Assembly: GCA_008828725.1 (NCBI GenBank)
Contig: MEHQ01000893.1
Span: forward strand, 1 to 64,000
Direction: 5' to 3'
DNA from: Saccharina japonica
Taxonomy: Eukaryota > Sar > Phaeophyceae > Laminariales > Laminariaceae
DNA: 64,000 nucleotides
Shown piece by piece: positions 52,687 to 63,510 of this stretch. The first letter of the stretch is position 1. Every line of letters starts with the position of its first letter. The notes beneath the pieces were generated by a model that was not told where the DNA came from, did no database searches, and saw only the letters and a program-made list of their open reading frames with translations. The position numbers and the translations under genes are program-made.

Positions 52687-54646
52687 TGTTATTATTAAAT
52701 AGGACCAAATATCGTTCGTAAAAATAGGTAAATATACAGGTTTTTGTCTGGAAACGTAGGTTCTATTTACTATGTATGATAGTTCCCTGGAATAGTACTC
52801 ACGAAGCTTGAAAAGTTGACGTTCGACCGTTTGTTTCAGATTTCCATACCCGGTACTACAACAGGTGCCTGCTCTAAAAAAAAAAAGTTTGACAAAAGAG
52901 ACTGGCGTACTATTAATATTATACTATTAATACGACAGGCCTGTAGAATGTAGAATGTCCATGACTGGTGTACTACTATCATACCTCAGCCCTGCAGAAT
53001 TACAGTAGATCGTCCACGACTGGTCTGCTGTTAATTGTACGACAGTCCTGCAGAATGTAGAGTGTCTGGACCGTCAGGCTCATTTTCTGGCGATATACGT
53101 ATGATCAGATAAAAAATTAGAAATTTAAACTGAAGAAACGGTGCTCAGGGTGGGATCACGATCACATACATATGATAATATAATAATAGAGCTTGTAAAA
53201 AAATAATGACACTTACTTGGTGCTTTTTTTTATGGGGGGGTGTGTTGTCTTCACATTACGCTCGTTATTTCTACCCAACTACATCAGTACACCCAGTCAG
53301 TGTCTGTCCTGATTCCTAATCCTAGAGAAATAAAATTATGTGGTCACAGACTGTGAGACAGAGAAAAAAAAAAAACGAAAGTTAATGGGTAAATCGAGTG
53401 AAGTCAACGTACCGGGTACGAGAACACAACGACACGAGCCAAACCGGAATATAGGAACAAAAATACAATGAAAATATATATATGAAATGAAACAGAATAA
53501 AAATGACGCAAGGAGACAGAAGCGCCCGTAGAAGAAAAATCATACGAGCACGTGCCCAAGAGTAATAGATAGCTGCCGCACGGGCGAAGCGACACGAAGA
53601 GGAAGAGGAAAACACCGGCATAGCACGGCGGAGGGCAAAGGAAACAACGGAAGAAAAGAGGCAAAAAGCAAGAAAGAAGACACAAGAGGCAAAAAGAGAC
53701 AAATCTTTATCAAGGCGATAATAGTAACAAGTTCCAGTCTCTGCTACGAAACCGATACCGGGACCCTGCCACACCTTCTGCCATCTCCTTCATACTCTCG
53801 TCAATAGCATTGTCAAGAGCTGGTACTACCTCTGCCGCGCCCCCCCCAGTGAACAACTCAACAAGAATAAAATAAAATAAATAGTATTGAATAATAGAAT
53901 TCAAGGGCTAGTCCAACCGATAACTTGCCACGTGATTTTCCATTTGGTTTCTGCATTCGTCGGGTAGCCTGCAAAATTGTCAAATGAAAAGAGTTGGGTG
54001 GCTTTTTCCAGGCAACCGCGTGTCAAACCTATTTTACAAGGGTTGAGTTTTTATGTGTTTTTTGTACCGGGTACGTTGTTGGCATTTCATTGTAAGGACA
54101 CTTTTAGTAACACGTTTGATATGATACACATAAACCCTGTATCACACGTATGTACACCCTCTGGTATATGTTTTTTATCTCACGGTCCCACCTCTACTCG
54201 TTACCTCGTACCGAGTAAAAAATAAAGGAATAGACAAATAAATAACGCCCGTCGTCAATATCGACCGTTTTAACCGTTTACTTTCGGTGATAATTTTTTT
54301 TTCAGTAATAGTATTGCTGCTGTATGTAGACCTTGATTTCTTACTAAAACAGTACCTAATAACCGAATGGTACAGCAGTACGGAGTGGCTTTTGTTGCGT
54401 CAAATCTCAAGATGTACGATAGCGATAGCTCATCAAGTAAGTGTTATTAAAAAAAAATAAAAACAAGATACCAGCCCGCAACCAAACGTGCTACGCACGT
54501 ACGTACAGCAGTCGGCGGTGGTGGTTCCCGATATAAAGCGGCACTGCTGTATAAGGCTACTACGGCTTTAAGGCGACTTGAAATGGCTTCGCGCAGCTAT
54601 TATTGTAGGAGCGTGGAGATGGCGAGCCACTTGACGTGGTTGCTGT
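52687..54646. other. Gene-poor AT-rich stretch
   Basis: 52699-52780 is a fragment of the 110-bp TTACGG element family. Three loosely repeated CCTGCAGAATGTAGA/TCCATGACTGG words lie at 52940-53070. The rest, including a purine-rich stretch at 53480-53700, shows no gene. Confidence 0.4.
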
Positions 54647-54796
54647 GAAATGTCAAGATGTACTCGTAGCTCATGTGATATATACCCAAGAAGGGTTTAA
54701 AAAAAAAGAGAAAACGACACGAAATGTCAAGATGTACTCGTAGCTCATGTGATATATACCCAAGAAGGGTGTAAAAAAAAGAAAAGAAAACGACAC
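54647..54796 (+). repeat. Two tandem 74-bp units
   Basis: Nearly identical units starting GAAATGTCAAGATGTACTCG at 54647 and 54721. A diverged third relative lies near 54404 (TCAAATCTCAAGATGTACGA). Confidence 0.8.
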
Positions 54797-54810
54797 CACA
54801 CTTGTAGGAA

Positions 54811-55010
54811 GGTCAGAATGAAAAACAAACCGGATCGCTGTGATCACAGGACGAAATGAGCGAAAACCATTTTTTTTTCGTTTTTTGTTCCTTTTTTTAA
54901 CTTGGTTTTAGAGACCCCCCCCTATTTTTTTTCGCTGGTGGGGGTAATAAAAAAAAACGTTGAATTATTGTTTTCTGGGATCACAACGGCGGTTCTTCCC
55001 TCCAATATAG
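54811..55010. mobile_element. Foldback element F, copy 2
   Basis: Shares GGTCAGAATG, CGCTGTGATCACAGGACG and CTTGGTTTTAGAGACCCCCC with 11816-12085. CGCTGTGATCACAG is itself near-palindromic. The right border is uncertain. Confidence 0.5.
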
Positions 55011-55077
55011 GGGGGGCGGGGGGGGTAGTGGGGTATCTGGGATTCAGATCCGCGCACACCCTTGATATACCTGCTGT

Positions 55078-55181
55078 TTACGGAGGACAATAGTAAATAC
55101 TAGTAAATAGGACCTACGGCACACACAAAAACCTATGTATTAAACTATTTACTAGTATTTACTATGCCCCCCCCCCCGTAA
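55078..55181. mobile_element. Family D MITE, copy 1
   Basis: TTACGGAGGACAATAGTAAA at the left and TTTACTATG then a C run and CCGTAA at the right. Inside lie AATAGGACCTACGGCACACA and AAAACCTATG. See 56800-56909 for the type copy. Confidence 0.65.
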
Positions 55182-55239
55182 AAGCAATGCGTTAAAACCT
55201 AAATATCAGGCCGGAAGCAAATGTGCTACTGGTACGTAC

Positions 55240-55437
55240 GACTGCGGAATCCGACGCAAGTCGACGAGGGAAGAAAGTGCTGAAATCGTCTCGCGATAAA
55301 AATGCAAGGCAAAAACCGTAGTGGGGGAGGAGGGAGAGGAGCCTACTTTGTGACCCGAGATCTGCGTTACGACTAGGAAGGAGAGAGAAAAGAAGGGCGA
55401 AGTTAAAAAATGGAATGGACAAAAACAAAAAAAAAGC
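55240..55437 (+). mobile_element. tRNA-derived SINE, copy 5, truncated head
   Basis: Plus-strand orientation. Body words TCGCGATAAAAATGCAAGGC and CCGTAGTGGGGGAGG, then an A-rich tail ending at about 55437. It meets copy 6 tail to tail. Confidence 0.65.
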
Positions 55438-55712
55438 ACTCGTATGTTTTATTTTGTTTTCTTCCTTCTATTATTATATTTGCTCCTGTGTTTCTCCCTC
55501 CCTCCTGCTGTAGTCGGAACTCAGATCCAGAGTTACACAGCAGGCTCTCCTTCCCCCGCCCTCCCCGGTACGGTTTTGTGTGTCTTGCATTTTTTTTATC
55601 GCGAGAAGACTCGAGCCCCTTTTCTTTCCCCTCATCGACTCGCTTCGAAATGTCGCCTATACCCACGCTATATTATAGGCGCTCTCAACATTGAGTTCCT
55701 TTTTTTTTTTTT
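55438..55712 (-). mobile_element. tRNA-derived SINE, copy 6
   Basis: Minus-strand body with GTCGGAACTCAGATCCAGAG and TTTATCGCGAGAAGACTCGA. A T run at 55700-55711 sits where the head should begin; the tRNA-like head is not recognisable. Confidence 0.6.
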
Positions 55713-55819
55713 GCAAATGTATTCAACATCTCACCGCGCCTGGAGGCGAACTCATCAAGAATGAACTCTAGTTCGGGAGGGCATGGTAAATAGGAGACCT
55801 ACGGTACACCCTATTAATA

Positions 55820-55898
55820 CCACTCTGTCCCGAAATATAAGCACAATGTATACATTAAAATCGAATTAATATGGTGCTTATATTTCGGGACAGAGTGG
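55820..55898. mobile_element. 79-bp Stowaway-like MITE with TA duplication
   Basis: The left end CCACTCTGTCCCGAAATATA mirrors the right end TATATTTCGGGACAGAGTGG; over 25 bases pair. It is flanked by TA on both sides. The ends resemble the Tc1/mariner-type Stowaway consensus (CTCCCTCCGTCCC then AAATA). A degraded relative lies at 61848-61927. Confidence 0.8.
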
Positions 55899-55931
55899 TA
55901 TATGGTATGTATTTCCCTATTTGTACCATTC

Positions 55932-56035
55932 CGGGTGACTATGGTAAATAGGACCAAATAGTGTTAGTAAAAATACGTAAACATGTAGGTTTTGGTGTAT
56001 ACCGTAAGTCCTATTTACTATAGTGTCCCGTAATA
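55932..56035. mobile_element. Family D MITE, copy 2
   Basis: Contains ACTATGGTAAATAGGACC, AAAAATACGTAAACATGTAG and TATTTACTATAGTGTCCCG. A further fragment (GGTCCTATTCACTATGGTCC) follows to about 56068. Confidence 0.55.
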
Positions 56036-56094
56036 AGCTAATTTGGTCCTATTCACTATGGTCCTCCGTCATACTGCATAGCATTCGAGGGTAA

Positions 56095-56304
56095 GGGCCC
56101 ATATTAACGAGTATAAAATAAATTCAATTTGGAAAAATAAAAAGTCAAATTCGCTTTTCATTGGTCAACACACGCACCAGCACCAAAGATTAGGATCTTG
56201 GGGTATAATCTTGGGTGGTGGTGCGGGTTCTGACCAATGAAAAGCGGATTTGATTCTGTTTTTTTTTCCAAATTGTTTTTTTTTTTCTTCGTTAAAACGG
56301 GCCC
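56095..56304. mobile_element. 210-bp Harbinger-like MITE with TAA duplication
   Basis: Long inverted arms: GGGCCCATATTAACG and CAATTTGGAAAAATAAAAAG, CGCTTTTCATTGGTCA on the left mirror the right arm, whose complement starts GGGCCCGTTTTAACG. TAA flanks both ends. GGG-starting ends with a TWA target fit PIF/Harbinger-type (Tourist-like) MITEs. Confidence 0.7.
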
Positions 56305-56799
56305 TAACCACTATTTAATAGAATAGACCACCGGGTGACCGGCATACAGCAGTAGTACCAGGTACCCGGCGTCTTCTACCTGACTCAAATACGTGTTCCC
56401 CGCTCAATTTGAATGAAAGGCGGTTCGAGTATTTAATAAGGTTGTTTCTTGTTTGTCCTGTTTAAACGTTGACATATATATATAATATGTGCTACGTACG
56501 TAGGAGTAGTAGGGATACATGTACATACACCGCCCTCTCTCTCTTATCAACAAGAGAAAATAAATGCCCCCCGCCAACCCCGTACGGCGCAAGCCTTGTT
56601 TTGGTGCTTTCACAGGCTGCGCATGGTGTGATTTGCATACAATGTATCGGTCGGTGCACTACATTATGCGCAACTGCAGTACATAGTCCATAACCATCGG
56701 CACCTTTAAAAACATTTACCGCGAAGCCTCGTAACAGCAGCGTACCGTTCACAGTTGGTCTCCGCAGCCCTCCACCACTATCCGTATTAGTGAGCTATT

Positions 56800-56909
56800 T
56801 TACGGAGGACCATCGTAAATAGGACCAAATAGTTTTGGTAAGAAAAGGTAAATATATAGGTTTTTGTGTGTACCGTAGGTTCTGTTTACTACATTAGCCC
56901 ACCCCGTAA
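56800..56909. mobile_element. Family D MITE, type copy (110 bp)
   Basis: Starts TTACGGAGGACCATCGTAAA and ends TTTACTACATTAGCCCACCC then CGTAA. Between them lie TAGGACCAAATAGTTTTGGT, AGGTAAATATATAGGTTTTT and GTGTACCGTAGGTTCTG. Other copies: 55078, 55932, 61711 and 62452. If the TA of TTACGG and CGTAA is the duplication, this would be a Tc1/mariner-type MITE. Confidence 0.7.
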
Positions 56910-57068
56910 TATATACGAACACGAATTGCGAAACAAGAAACCGTGTGTTTTTTTTCTCTACGATCGAGACTCCCCCCTCTTGAAGAGGATGTATCATACG
57001 TAGGTTTATATAAATGCCAGGACACTACCACTGCTGATATCGTACCCCCTCCGTCGCCTCATCGCTGT

Positions 57069-57079
57069 CTGCCTGCCCG

Positions 57080-57135
<56 letters not shown>

Positions 57136-57137
57136 CC
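57069..57137. repeat. (CCTG)n microsatellite
   Basis: About sixteen CCTG units with one or two variants at the ends. Confidence 0.9.
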
Positions 57138-57224
57138 CACCCGCCCTTTTGCAACGAGCAGAAATCGCCAAAGCTGCTGCCAAGACCGCACAAGTGTGCC
57201 CTCAGCCGCTGCCGTCTTGTTTAG

Positions 57225-57325
57225 GGGGCGGGGGGGGTACTTCATTTCCATGCATGGCCGTAGTCGTATGACCATAAACCCTGGCACCCCTACAATGCCG
57301 GGACGAAGTGTTTGGGGGGGGGGGG
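57225..57325 (-). mobile_element. Family B transposon fragment
   Basis: GGGGGGGTACTTCATT, GCATGGCCGTAGTCGTATGA and CCTACAATGCCGGGACGAAG match the left end region of the 12141-12961 element. No terminal repeat remains on the right. Confidence 0.5.
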
Positions 57326-57329
57326 GGGC

Positions 57330-60305
57330 GGGTTTCAGCCTATGGGTAAAGTCTCATAGGTACCGACCTTTAGCCCCCTCACGATTTTCAAGGAGGACGT
57401 ATATATACCAGGTAGCTGGTACCTTGGTGGGTATAGTGTATATAGCATGAGTGAAAACCTGGTGCGCAGTGTATATGATACGAGTAAACCGACATTAGCT
57501 CCTTCACAGTGTTCAGTAAAATACCTACCTGGTACCATTAAATACCAGAGGCTACTACCAAGTATCGGGTACCTAATATAGTGCGATAGTTGTACGACAT
57601 GAGTTAAGAACAGACGTCACATAAAAACACGCCCACAGGATGGATTAAATGCGAGCTGTACTATCACCCCCCACAGCCACTTGAAGAACCCGGGGCTGGT
57701 TGACGGATGGGGTCAGTTGGCTCGGGTCGGGTCGGGTCGGGTCGGGTCACCTGATCCGACTCCGACCCGGCCCGTGAGATTTTGAAGAGCTCCTCCTGGC
57801 TCGACCCGACCCTGCCCGACCCGCGAGGCTTTGAATACCTCAAGACCCGTACACGGCCCGAGTAGATTTTACAACCCGTTAGCAAGGATATTTAAGGGGT
57901 GATTTTGTCTTAAAAATTGGCCAAACTGTGTTCCGCATTTTGGAATCGTGGTCCGTGTTCGGAATGCTCTCGTAATTTTCTCGCTAGATACAAAAGCGGC
58001 GCAGCCGCGTTTCTCGCCCGTTTCTGGTCCGTTTTGGGTCCGGTTTGGGTTTCAGGGTTACGGTTAGGGGTTGGGTTGGGTCTATTTGCCCGTACCTTGA
58101 TCCCACCAGGATGTGCTTCCTATTTCGCAAAGCAATGCAACAAGTGAACAGCTCGCCCCTCGAGAGATTCCTGCTATCGAGTTGTAATAGGACCGTGGAC
58201 CGTGGTAGAGCCGTACGTAGTGTTGTGCTTTGTGGAGTAGCGCTGAGTGAATGGCGGTGGGGGGGGAGAGCCGAGAGTTTTTTGTTGCAAAGGCTACGTA
58301 CAGTAGTGCAAGCACTTGCCCAAGGTCGCCTGTGCTCGCCGGTTCATCTAAGGGGGTGAAACGGTACTGTTAATAGTACAGCAGGCTAATTTTTTTCTTT
58401 TTCTTTTTTTGAACTACAGTACGTACGAGTACGTACATACTTCAAAGTATGCGACGTATGATGTCTGTTTTTCTAAAAAATAATTTTGCGCAAAACACTC
58501 TTAAGTCGGCCATACACGCGTGGCTGATATGCTTGTTGCTGTTGCTGTTGTTGTTGCTGTTGTTGTTGGTGGTGGTGGTGGTGGTGGTGTTGTCTATTGG
58601 CTTGAATCCGATGTGAAAAGTGTACTGGATCGATGCAGCGCACGGGTTTCCATAAACCGAAGCAGGCTTTTTTTTGCCGATTTCTTCGTTAGGAAGGATG
58701 GGGGGTGAAACCATACCTAACATCGTGTTTCTCTTGCATGTGGCTGGAGCATGCACGAATGGATGACAAAACAATGAGATGAGTGGGGGGCGAGCGTGAT
58801 GAAAAAAAATCGGATCGGAGTGGAACGTCTGGCGTTAGCTGGCCAGCACGTGAGAGTTTCGTTGGAGGAGTTGCCACGATAAAATACCCCCCCTTCGATT
58901 GGAAGAGCGGGCGTTGACACGTTGTTGCTAGGCTGCTATCTGAAGTCGCTTCGTAGCGGTCGATGGAATGCGCTTACAGAGGGAGGGATATGTATGTATG
59001 CGCTTGTGCTAGCCGCAGATAATGTATGTGCTTTCCGGGTAGATCTTTCCGCCATAGCATATATATAGGCTCTGCGTGCTCGAGTGAACCGGGGATAAAG
59101 GTAGTATAGCGAACAGGCACCCTTTCGGTGCTTGCGCGACGCTAAAAAAATATAAGATGCGTTTTCTAAACCGATAGCAACAATCATCGTTCGTCGTGTT
59201 CCTTCGTTTATGTATTTTCGCGTGGTGTTTTATGTGCGTTCTCGTGCTGAGACGACGCTCGTCGTGTGGTTGATGCCTTCTTCAACTTGAGAGCACTCTG
59301 GGGGCCCGCGTTGTGTCGCGTTCCAGTTCAAGCTTTTACTGTCGGCACGATGGCGTGCGACCACAGGGGAGAAAAACAACAACAACAACAACAAAAACAG
59401 CCCCAATGGGGCATTCCGAGTCGTGAAAAACATGAAATGGCCTACAGCCGCAGTCAGTGTAGCAGCGACAACAGCAGCAGTTCCACAATCGATGCATCGC
59501 GAGATCTAGATGAAGATCCTTAATGCTCACTCTCAAATATAAACCCGCGCATCGTACATACATAATTCTACGCTCAAGATAATTCGGTCTCTGCTCCTGG
59601 TCTTGAACATCAAGTCGGCATTGTGGCCATTTTCCAGCTGTTGGTTTATAACCCCTTAAGAATCGGTCCCCCGTTTTAGGGGACAAACCACTTCGAATTA
59701 GTGTCGGATACGTTTTTCAGTTCTGAACGGGTCAAGACGACTCATTATGTCAAATCTCCCGAAGATGACGAAAAGGTGCGGAATCGTCACACTCATTTTT
59801 ATTTGTGCCTGATTAATTCCCTCGCCGTATTCCACCCCCCCCGAAGCCGATTCAAGTGTTTTGGGGGAAGCCATAGATAGGGGGAGGCGGGGGGGGGGTG
59901 CAAATTGTTTTTCGCGCATTGGTTGCATCGGTCGGCGCCAAGTGACGGTGGTTCTCGTGTGGCGTGTTGCCTATTATATTATTTTCCCTCTTTCGCTAAA
60001 TTAATTAATTGTACCCCCCCCAACCACGAACAACCTACTATACAACACCTTTGGCGTGTTAATACTCAAAGTATATACCGTTTGTCTGTTGGTTTATGCG
60101 CAGGGGGTGTCAGGCCGAAAACAATGTTCCAACACAAAAAAATAGTAGAATCTACGGAAGACCGGGGGGGGGGTTGTTTTTATCCGATTATATTGACGGT
60201 TCCGAAAATGCGGAGGAGGCATTCCCCGTCTTAAAGAAATACTTCGCCCCTCGACTTCAAATGTTCTAACAGCTCAGCCCCCTGCCCATCGTATATAAGT
60301 ACATA
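57330..60305. other. Gene-poor stretch with minisatellites
   Basis: GGGTC pentamers lie at 57722-57750, with CGACCC complements to 57825. A (TTG/GGT)n run lies at 58531-58592. A telomere-like GGGTTACGGTTAGGGGTTGG occurs once near 58057. A degraded relative of the 47814 palindrome lies near 59650-59728. One small plus-strand ORF at 59350-59523 is listed separately. Nothing else is supported. Confidence 0.4.
59350..59523 (+). CDS. Possible small Gln/Ser-rich protein
   Basis: A 57-residue frame starting MACDHRGEK with a polyglutamine run from (CAA)n, then SRSQCSSDNSSSSTIDASRD and an acidic end. No family recognised. The repeat-driven composition means this could equally be chance. Confidence 0.2.
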   Translation: MACDHRGEKQQQQQQKQPQWGIPSREKHEMAYSRSQCSSDNSSSSTIDASRDLDEDP

Positions 60306-60309
60306 TTAC

Positions 60310-61130
60310 ACCTTCCGCGCTGCACCGGTCCCGGCTGTGACCACACGACACAGCACTCAATCCCAGCCGCGGCTCCAATTCAAGCTACAGCCCCACACCT
60401 CCTCCCCAGACCCAGCCTCAGCCCCAGCCACAACGCAAGACGCTTGCTTACGTTAGAGGTACGAGGCACGTTTTGGCTGATTTTATTTCTGAATGACGGG
60501 GCTCCCTTAATCCAAAATCATCGGATTTATCATCCTTGTTTTTAAAATCTGATGTACGGTACCCGTAAGCCAAGACCATGGGATTTGTTCATCGGGTCGT
60601 TTTAAAAAACAAATCAAAATCAGTTTTTCGACTACTGCAGGTATGGAGGTATATAGAGCTCCTCAAGTGGGGAGCTTCAGAAAATATCCTCTATGCAGGT
60701 GCATCTCTACCGTGGCAGGCGTCGCAAGCCCCAGTCCAAGTCTCAAGTCTAGGCCCCAGCCCCCCGACCCAAACCCGCCCGCCCCCAGCCTAAGCCGCAG
60801 CGGCAGTCCTGGCAAAATCCCCGACCTTAAGCCCCAGCAAACGCCCCCAACTGACAGCCAAGTCCCTAACCTCCGCACCCCACCCAGACACAAAACCCTA
60901 GCTGCAGCTCGGGCACAGGTCCCAGCCCCGGCTTCCTTCACTCTAAGACCCAGCCCGCGCCCCCCACACCCGGCCGTAGCCCCAGCCTACGACGCGCCCC
61001 CACCCCTGGTCGTCTCCAGCCTCCAGCCTCAGGCTGCAGCCGGGGCCCAAGTCCCGGCTCCAGTCAAGGCTCCAGCTCCAGCCCCAGCCCTCGTCCTGGC
61101 CCCGGCCATGGCCCTAGGCCCAACCTAAGG
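60310..61130. repeat. CCAGCC-type minisatellite, interrupted by a MITE
   Basis: Imperfect hexamer-like units (CCCCAG, CCAGCC, CCAGTC, AGTCTC) run at about 60340-60434 and resume at 60728-61130. The plus-strand frame across the second part gives a Pro/Ala-rich peptide typical of such repeats, not a convincing gene. A family A MITE splits the array. Confidence 0.65.
60439..60723 (-). mobile_element. Family A MITE, type copy with perfect GCAA duplication
   Basis: 285 bases flanked on each side by GCAA (60435-60438 and 60724-60727). Left end GACGCTTGCTTACGTTAGAGG; right end in complement GACGCCTGCCACGGTAGAGA. Interior: TTTCTGAATGACGGGGCTCC, CCAAAATCATCGGAT, TATAGAGCTCCTCAAGTGGG. It encodes no protein. 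The GAC..TGCTACGGTAGRGG ends and 4-bp duplication are shared with the family B element at 12141-12961. Confidence 0.8.
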
Positions 61131-61482
61131 TTTGAGCCCCATCTCGAGAGTCCTACCAGCAGTTGGTGGCGGTGGGGGCGCACGCCTTGCGTCGTATCTT
61201 GCTAACCTTGGCTCTGCTGTATGATAGCATCTTCTTTAGCTTCTTCCAGTGTCCGCGACTCAATGTACATATTGCGCTCTATTTCTTGGTCCGAGGTCGG
61301 CCTTGCGCAATGTTTCGGGGGGGGGGGGGGCGAAGGCAGGGAGTGTATAGGTATGGTAAGGGTCCACGTCTCAATCAGGATGGTAGCCAGCGGTAAGGCC
61401 ACTGTATCTGAAGGGTATCCGAAAAACACGATGACACGATATATACCACACTCCTGTTCACTCCGCCGAGACTCAGACAAGG

Positions 61483-61565
61483 GGGGGGGGGTACTCATGT
61501 GTTGCTTGCCTTGGTCATTTGACCATTGACCACGCATCCCTTTCGAGACGGAGCACCGTTCCAAC
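61483..61565 (-). mobile_element. Family B-like fragment
   Basis: A G run then TACTCATGTGTTGC, GGTCATTTGACCATTGACCA and CGCATCCCTTTCGAGACGGAG resembles the left end region at 12160-12235. Diverged; no right end. Confidence 0.35.
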
Positions 61566-61710
61566 CCCTAATAGAGACACCTCCAACATGTGGGCGCTCA
61601 TTAAGTTGTTTTCATATACTACAGACAGGGGGGGGGGGTATACTATAAATCTCAAGTACAAAAACAAGAGAAAAACAAATACTCCGCGTATCTACGTATA
61701 ACTAATAATA

Positions 61711-61821
61711 TTACGGGCGACCTTAGTAATCAGGACCCATTACACACACGCAAATGTTAAGCATTACCGTACTTTTACTAAGCCTATTTGGTCCTGATTT
61801 TGTGTGAGCACTCCCCCGTAA
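61711..61821. mobile_element. Family D MITE, copy 3
   Basis: TTACGGGCGACCTTAGTAAT at the left, ACTCCCCCGTAA at the right. Interior diverged but retains TTACTAAGCCTATTTGGTCC. Confidence 0.6.
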
Positions 61822-61847
61822 AAATAGTATACTGGTACTATTCAATA

Positions 61848-61927
61848 CCACTCTTGTCCCTCAATAAAAAAACATTTTGAACATAAACATTACATCAAAA
61901 CGGTTCTTATATTTCGGGACAGAGCAG
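61848..61927. mobile_element. Stowaway-like MITE, degraded copy
   Basis: Left end CCACTCTTGTCCCTC, right end TATATTTCGGGACAGAGCAG, preceded by TA. Compare 55820-55898. Confidence 0.5.
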
Positions 61928-62329
61928 CCCTGTATACAGGCTGGTTCAAGAAAAGACGCCCCAAAAATCGCGTCAGCCACGAATGCCGCATGCAACAGCT
62001 TTACTCGAATGTCACATGTTTGGTATCATGCTGATCGTAATGAACAGCAAAAGAGGGTGGCATACGAAGCCCGTTTTCTGTTTTTGCATGGGCATAGGGC
62101 TGGCGCAAGCGGCGAGAAACTGTGTCCCAACCCAACCGCAAAGCCTTCAAAATGGTCAACAAATAGTCAGGCGTTTCGGTATGTAGGAAGAAACCAGTTG
62201 TTTTCATATTTTTTTCGGGACGGACTGGTTCCAGGTCAAACCGTTCGTGCAATTTATTCGAAGAACTGACAAGTAAAACATGAACCTCCCTGAAGAATAT
62301 TTCTATGCTGAAACCAAGTAATTGGAACA

Positions 62330-63510
62330 AACGGTAAACACAAAAAATCACGTGTTTTCCCACAAAAGCTTGGGCGTTCGAAATTAGACCCTGAAACGTC
62401 GCACACACTTACTGTGCCAATATGCCCGAGGTTTCGACGGAGGGGGTGCCATCACGGGGGACCATAGTAAATAGGACCAAATACTCTTGGTAAAAACAGG
62501 AAAACGCATAGGTTTTGGTGTGTACCGTAGGTTCTGTTTACTACATTAGCCCACCCCGTAACAGTTTTGGTATTTTCCCGCTATGATAGATATCTGAGGT
62601 TCCAGAAAGTTCAATGCTAAAATAAAAAACGCCTGATACGCACTCGTACGCCACACCTGTGTTGCAGTGCCCACCAAAAAACAACACGATTTTATAAAAT
62701 CTCTTGACAAAGAGATACTGGAACCACGTCTACCCGAGTTGTTTTTCCTGTAGGACTTTTCGTAATTCTGCCCTAGCTCCGAACTTTCCGATTAATACAA
62801 AACTTGGCAAGGCAGATATAAGCTCCTTGGTACACTCCCGTCAGTGTGCCAAAGCGGCAGCAGATTCCGTGGCCTCCTTCGATTCGGACCTCGTCGTTGA
62901 AGTTTGAAAATGTGGTTCCAGTCGCTTGAATATGCGGTTTCTAGTACTGTATTCAAGTGTTTTTTTTCCTGCTGTAAAACAAGCACGAGGTACTTTTCGA
63001 AAAAGCAATCTGCTGTAGAACGAGCACGAGCTCGTTCTACGGCAGGGAAAAAAACACTTGGCTATAGTACTGGAATCCACAAATTCAGGCGCCTGGAACC
63101 ACATTTTCAATTTTCAGCGACGAGGTCCGCATCGAAGGGGGGCGCGGAAACTGCTGTCGCTTTGGCACACTCACGGAAGTGCACCAAGGAGCTCATATAT
63201 GCCTTGCCAAATATTGGATTAATGGTAAAGTTCGGCGCTAGAGCAGAACTACGGAATGTCCTACAGGAAAAAAAAACTGGGCAGGTGTGGTTCCAGTGTC
63301 TCTGTGTCAAGAGTTTTTTTTTGGTTTTGTGGGCACTGCAACACAGGTGGCCAGATAACTGGCGAACAAAAAAAAAGCAAAAAAAAACGCCCCCCCTTCA
63401 TACATCCCTCGGCACTAGGCCACGGAAAGTGTGTGCCAAGTTTCAGCGTCTCTTGATGAACACAAAACACCGCGTGAATTCCGGAAATCAAAAAACATTT
63501 TTGGCGGAAT
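62330..63510. mobile_element. Large foldback palindrome
   Basis: Two long inverted arms meet near 63010-63030 with almost no spacer. Matching landmarks include CACCTGTGTTGCAGTGCCCA (left, about 62650) with its complement near 63328; ACTGGAACCACG with TGGTTCCAGTGT; CAAGGCAGATATAAGCTCCT with GGAGCTCATATATGCCTTG; and CAGTGTGCCAAAGCGGCAGC with CTGTCGCTTTGGCACACTCA. Looser matching reaches AAGTGTGTGC..GTTTCAG near 63430 and its mirror near 62400. Family D copy 62452-62561 sits in the left arm. Because of the symmetry, similar frames (starting MKMWFQ) occur on both strands; they are not evidence for a gene. Confidence 0.7.
62452..62561. mobile_element. Family D MITE, copy 4, inside the foldback arm
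   Basis: CACGGGGGACCATAGTAAAT at the left, ACTACATTAGCCCACCCCGT then AA at the right. Nearly identical to 56800-56909 at its right end. Confidence 0.65.

Noticed and set aside
57006-57287. Frames with GRQA or CLPA repeats
   Set aside because: Artefact of the (CCTG)n microsatellite.
58050-58085. Telomere-like GGGTTACGGTTAGGGGTTGGG
   Set aside because: Only two or three irregular units; not a telomere or a clear interstitial array.
60643-61128. Plus-strand Pro/Ala-rich frame
   Set aside because: It is produced by the CCAGCC minisatellite and begins inside a MITE.
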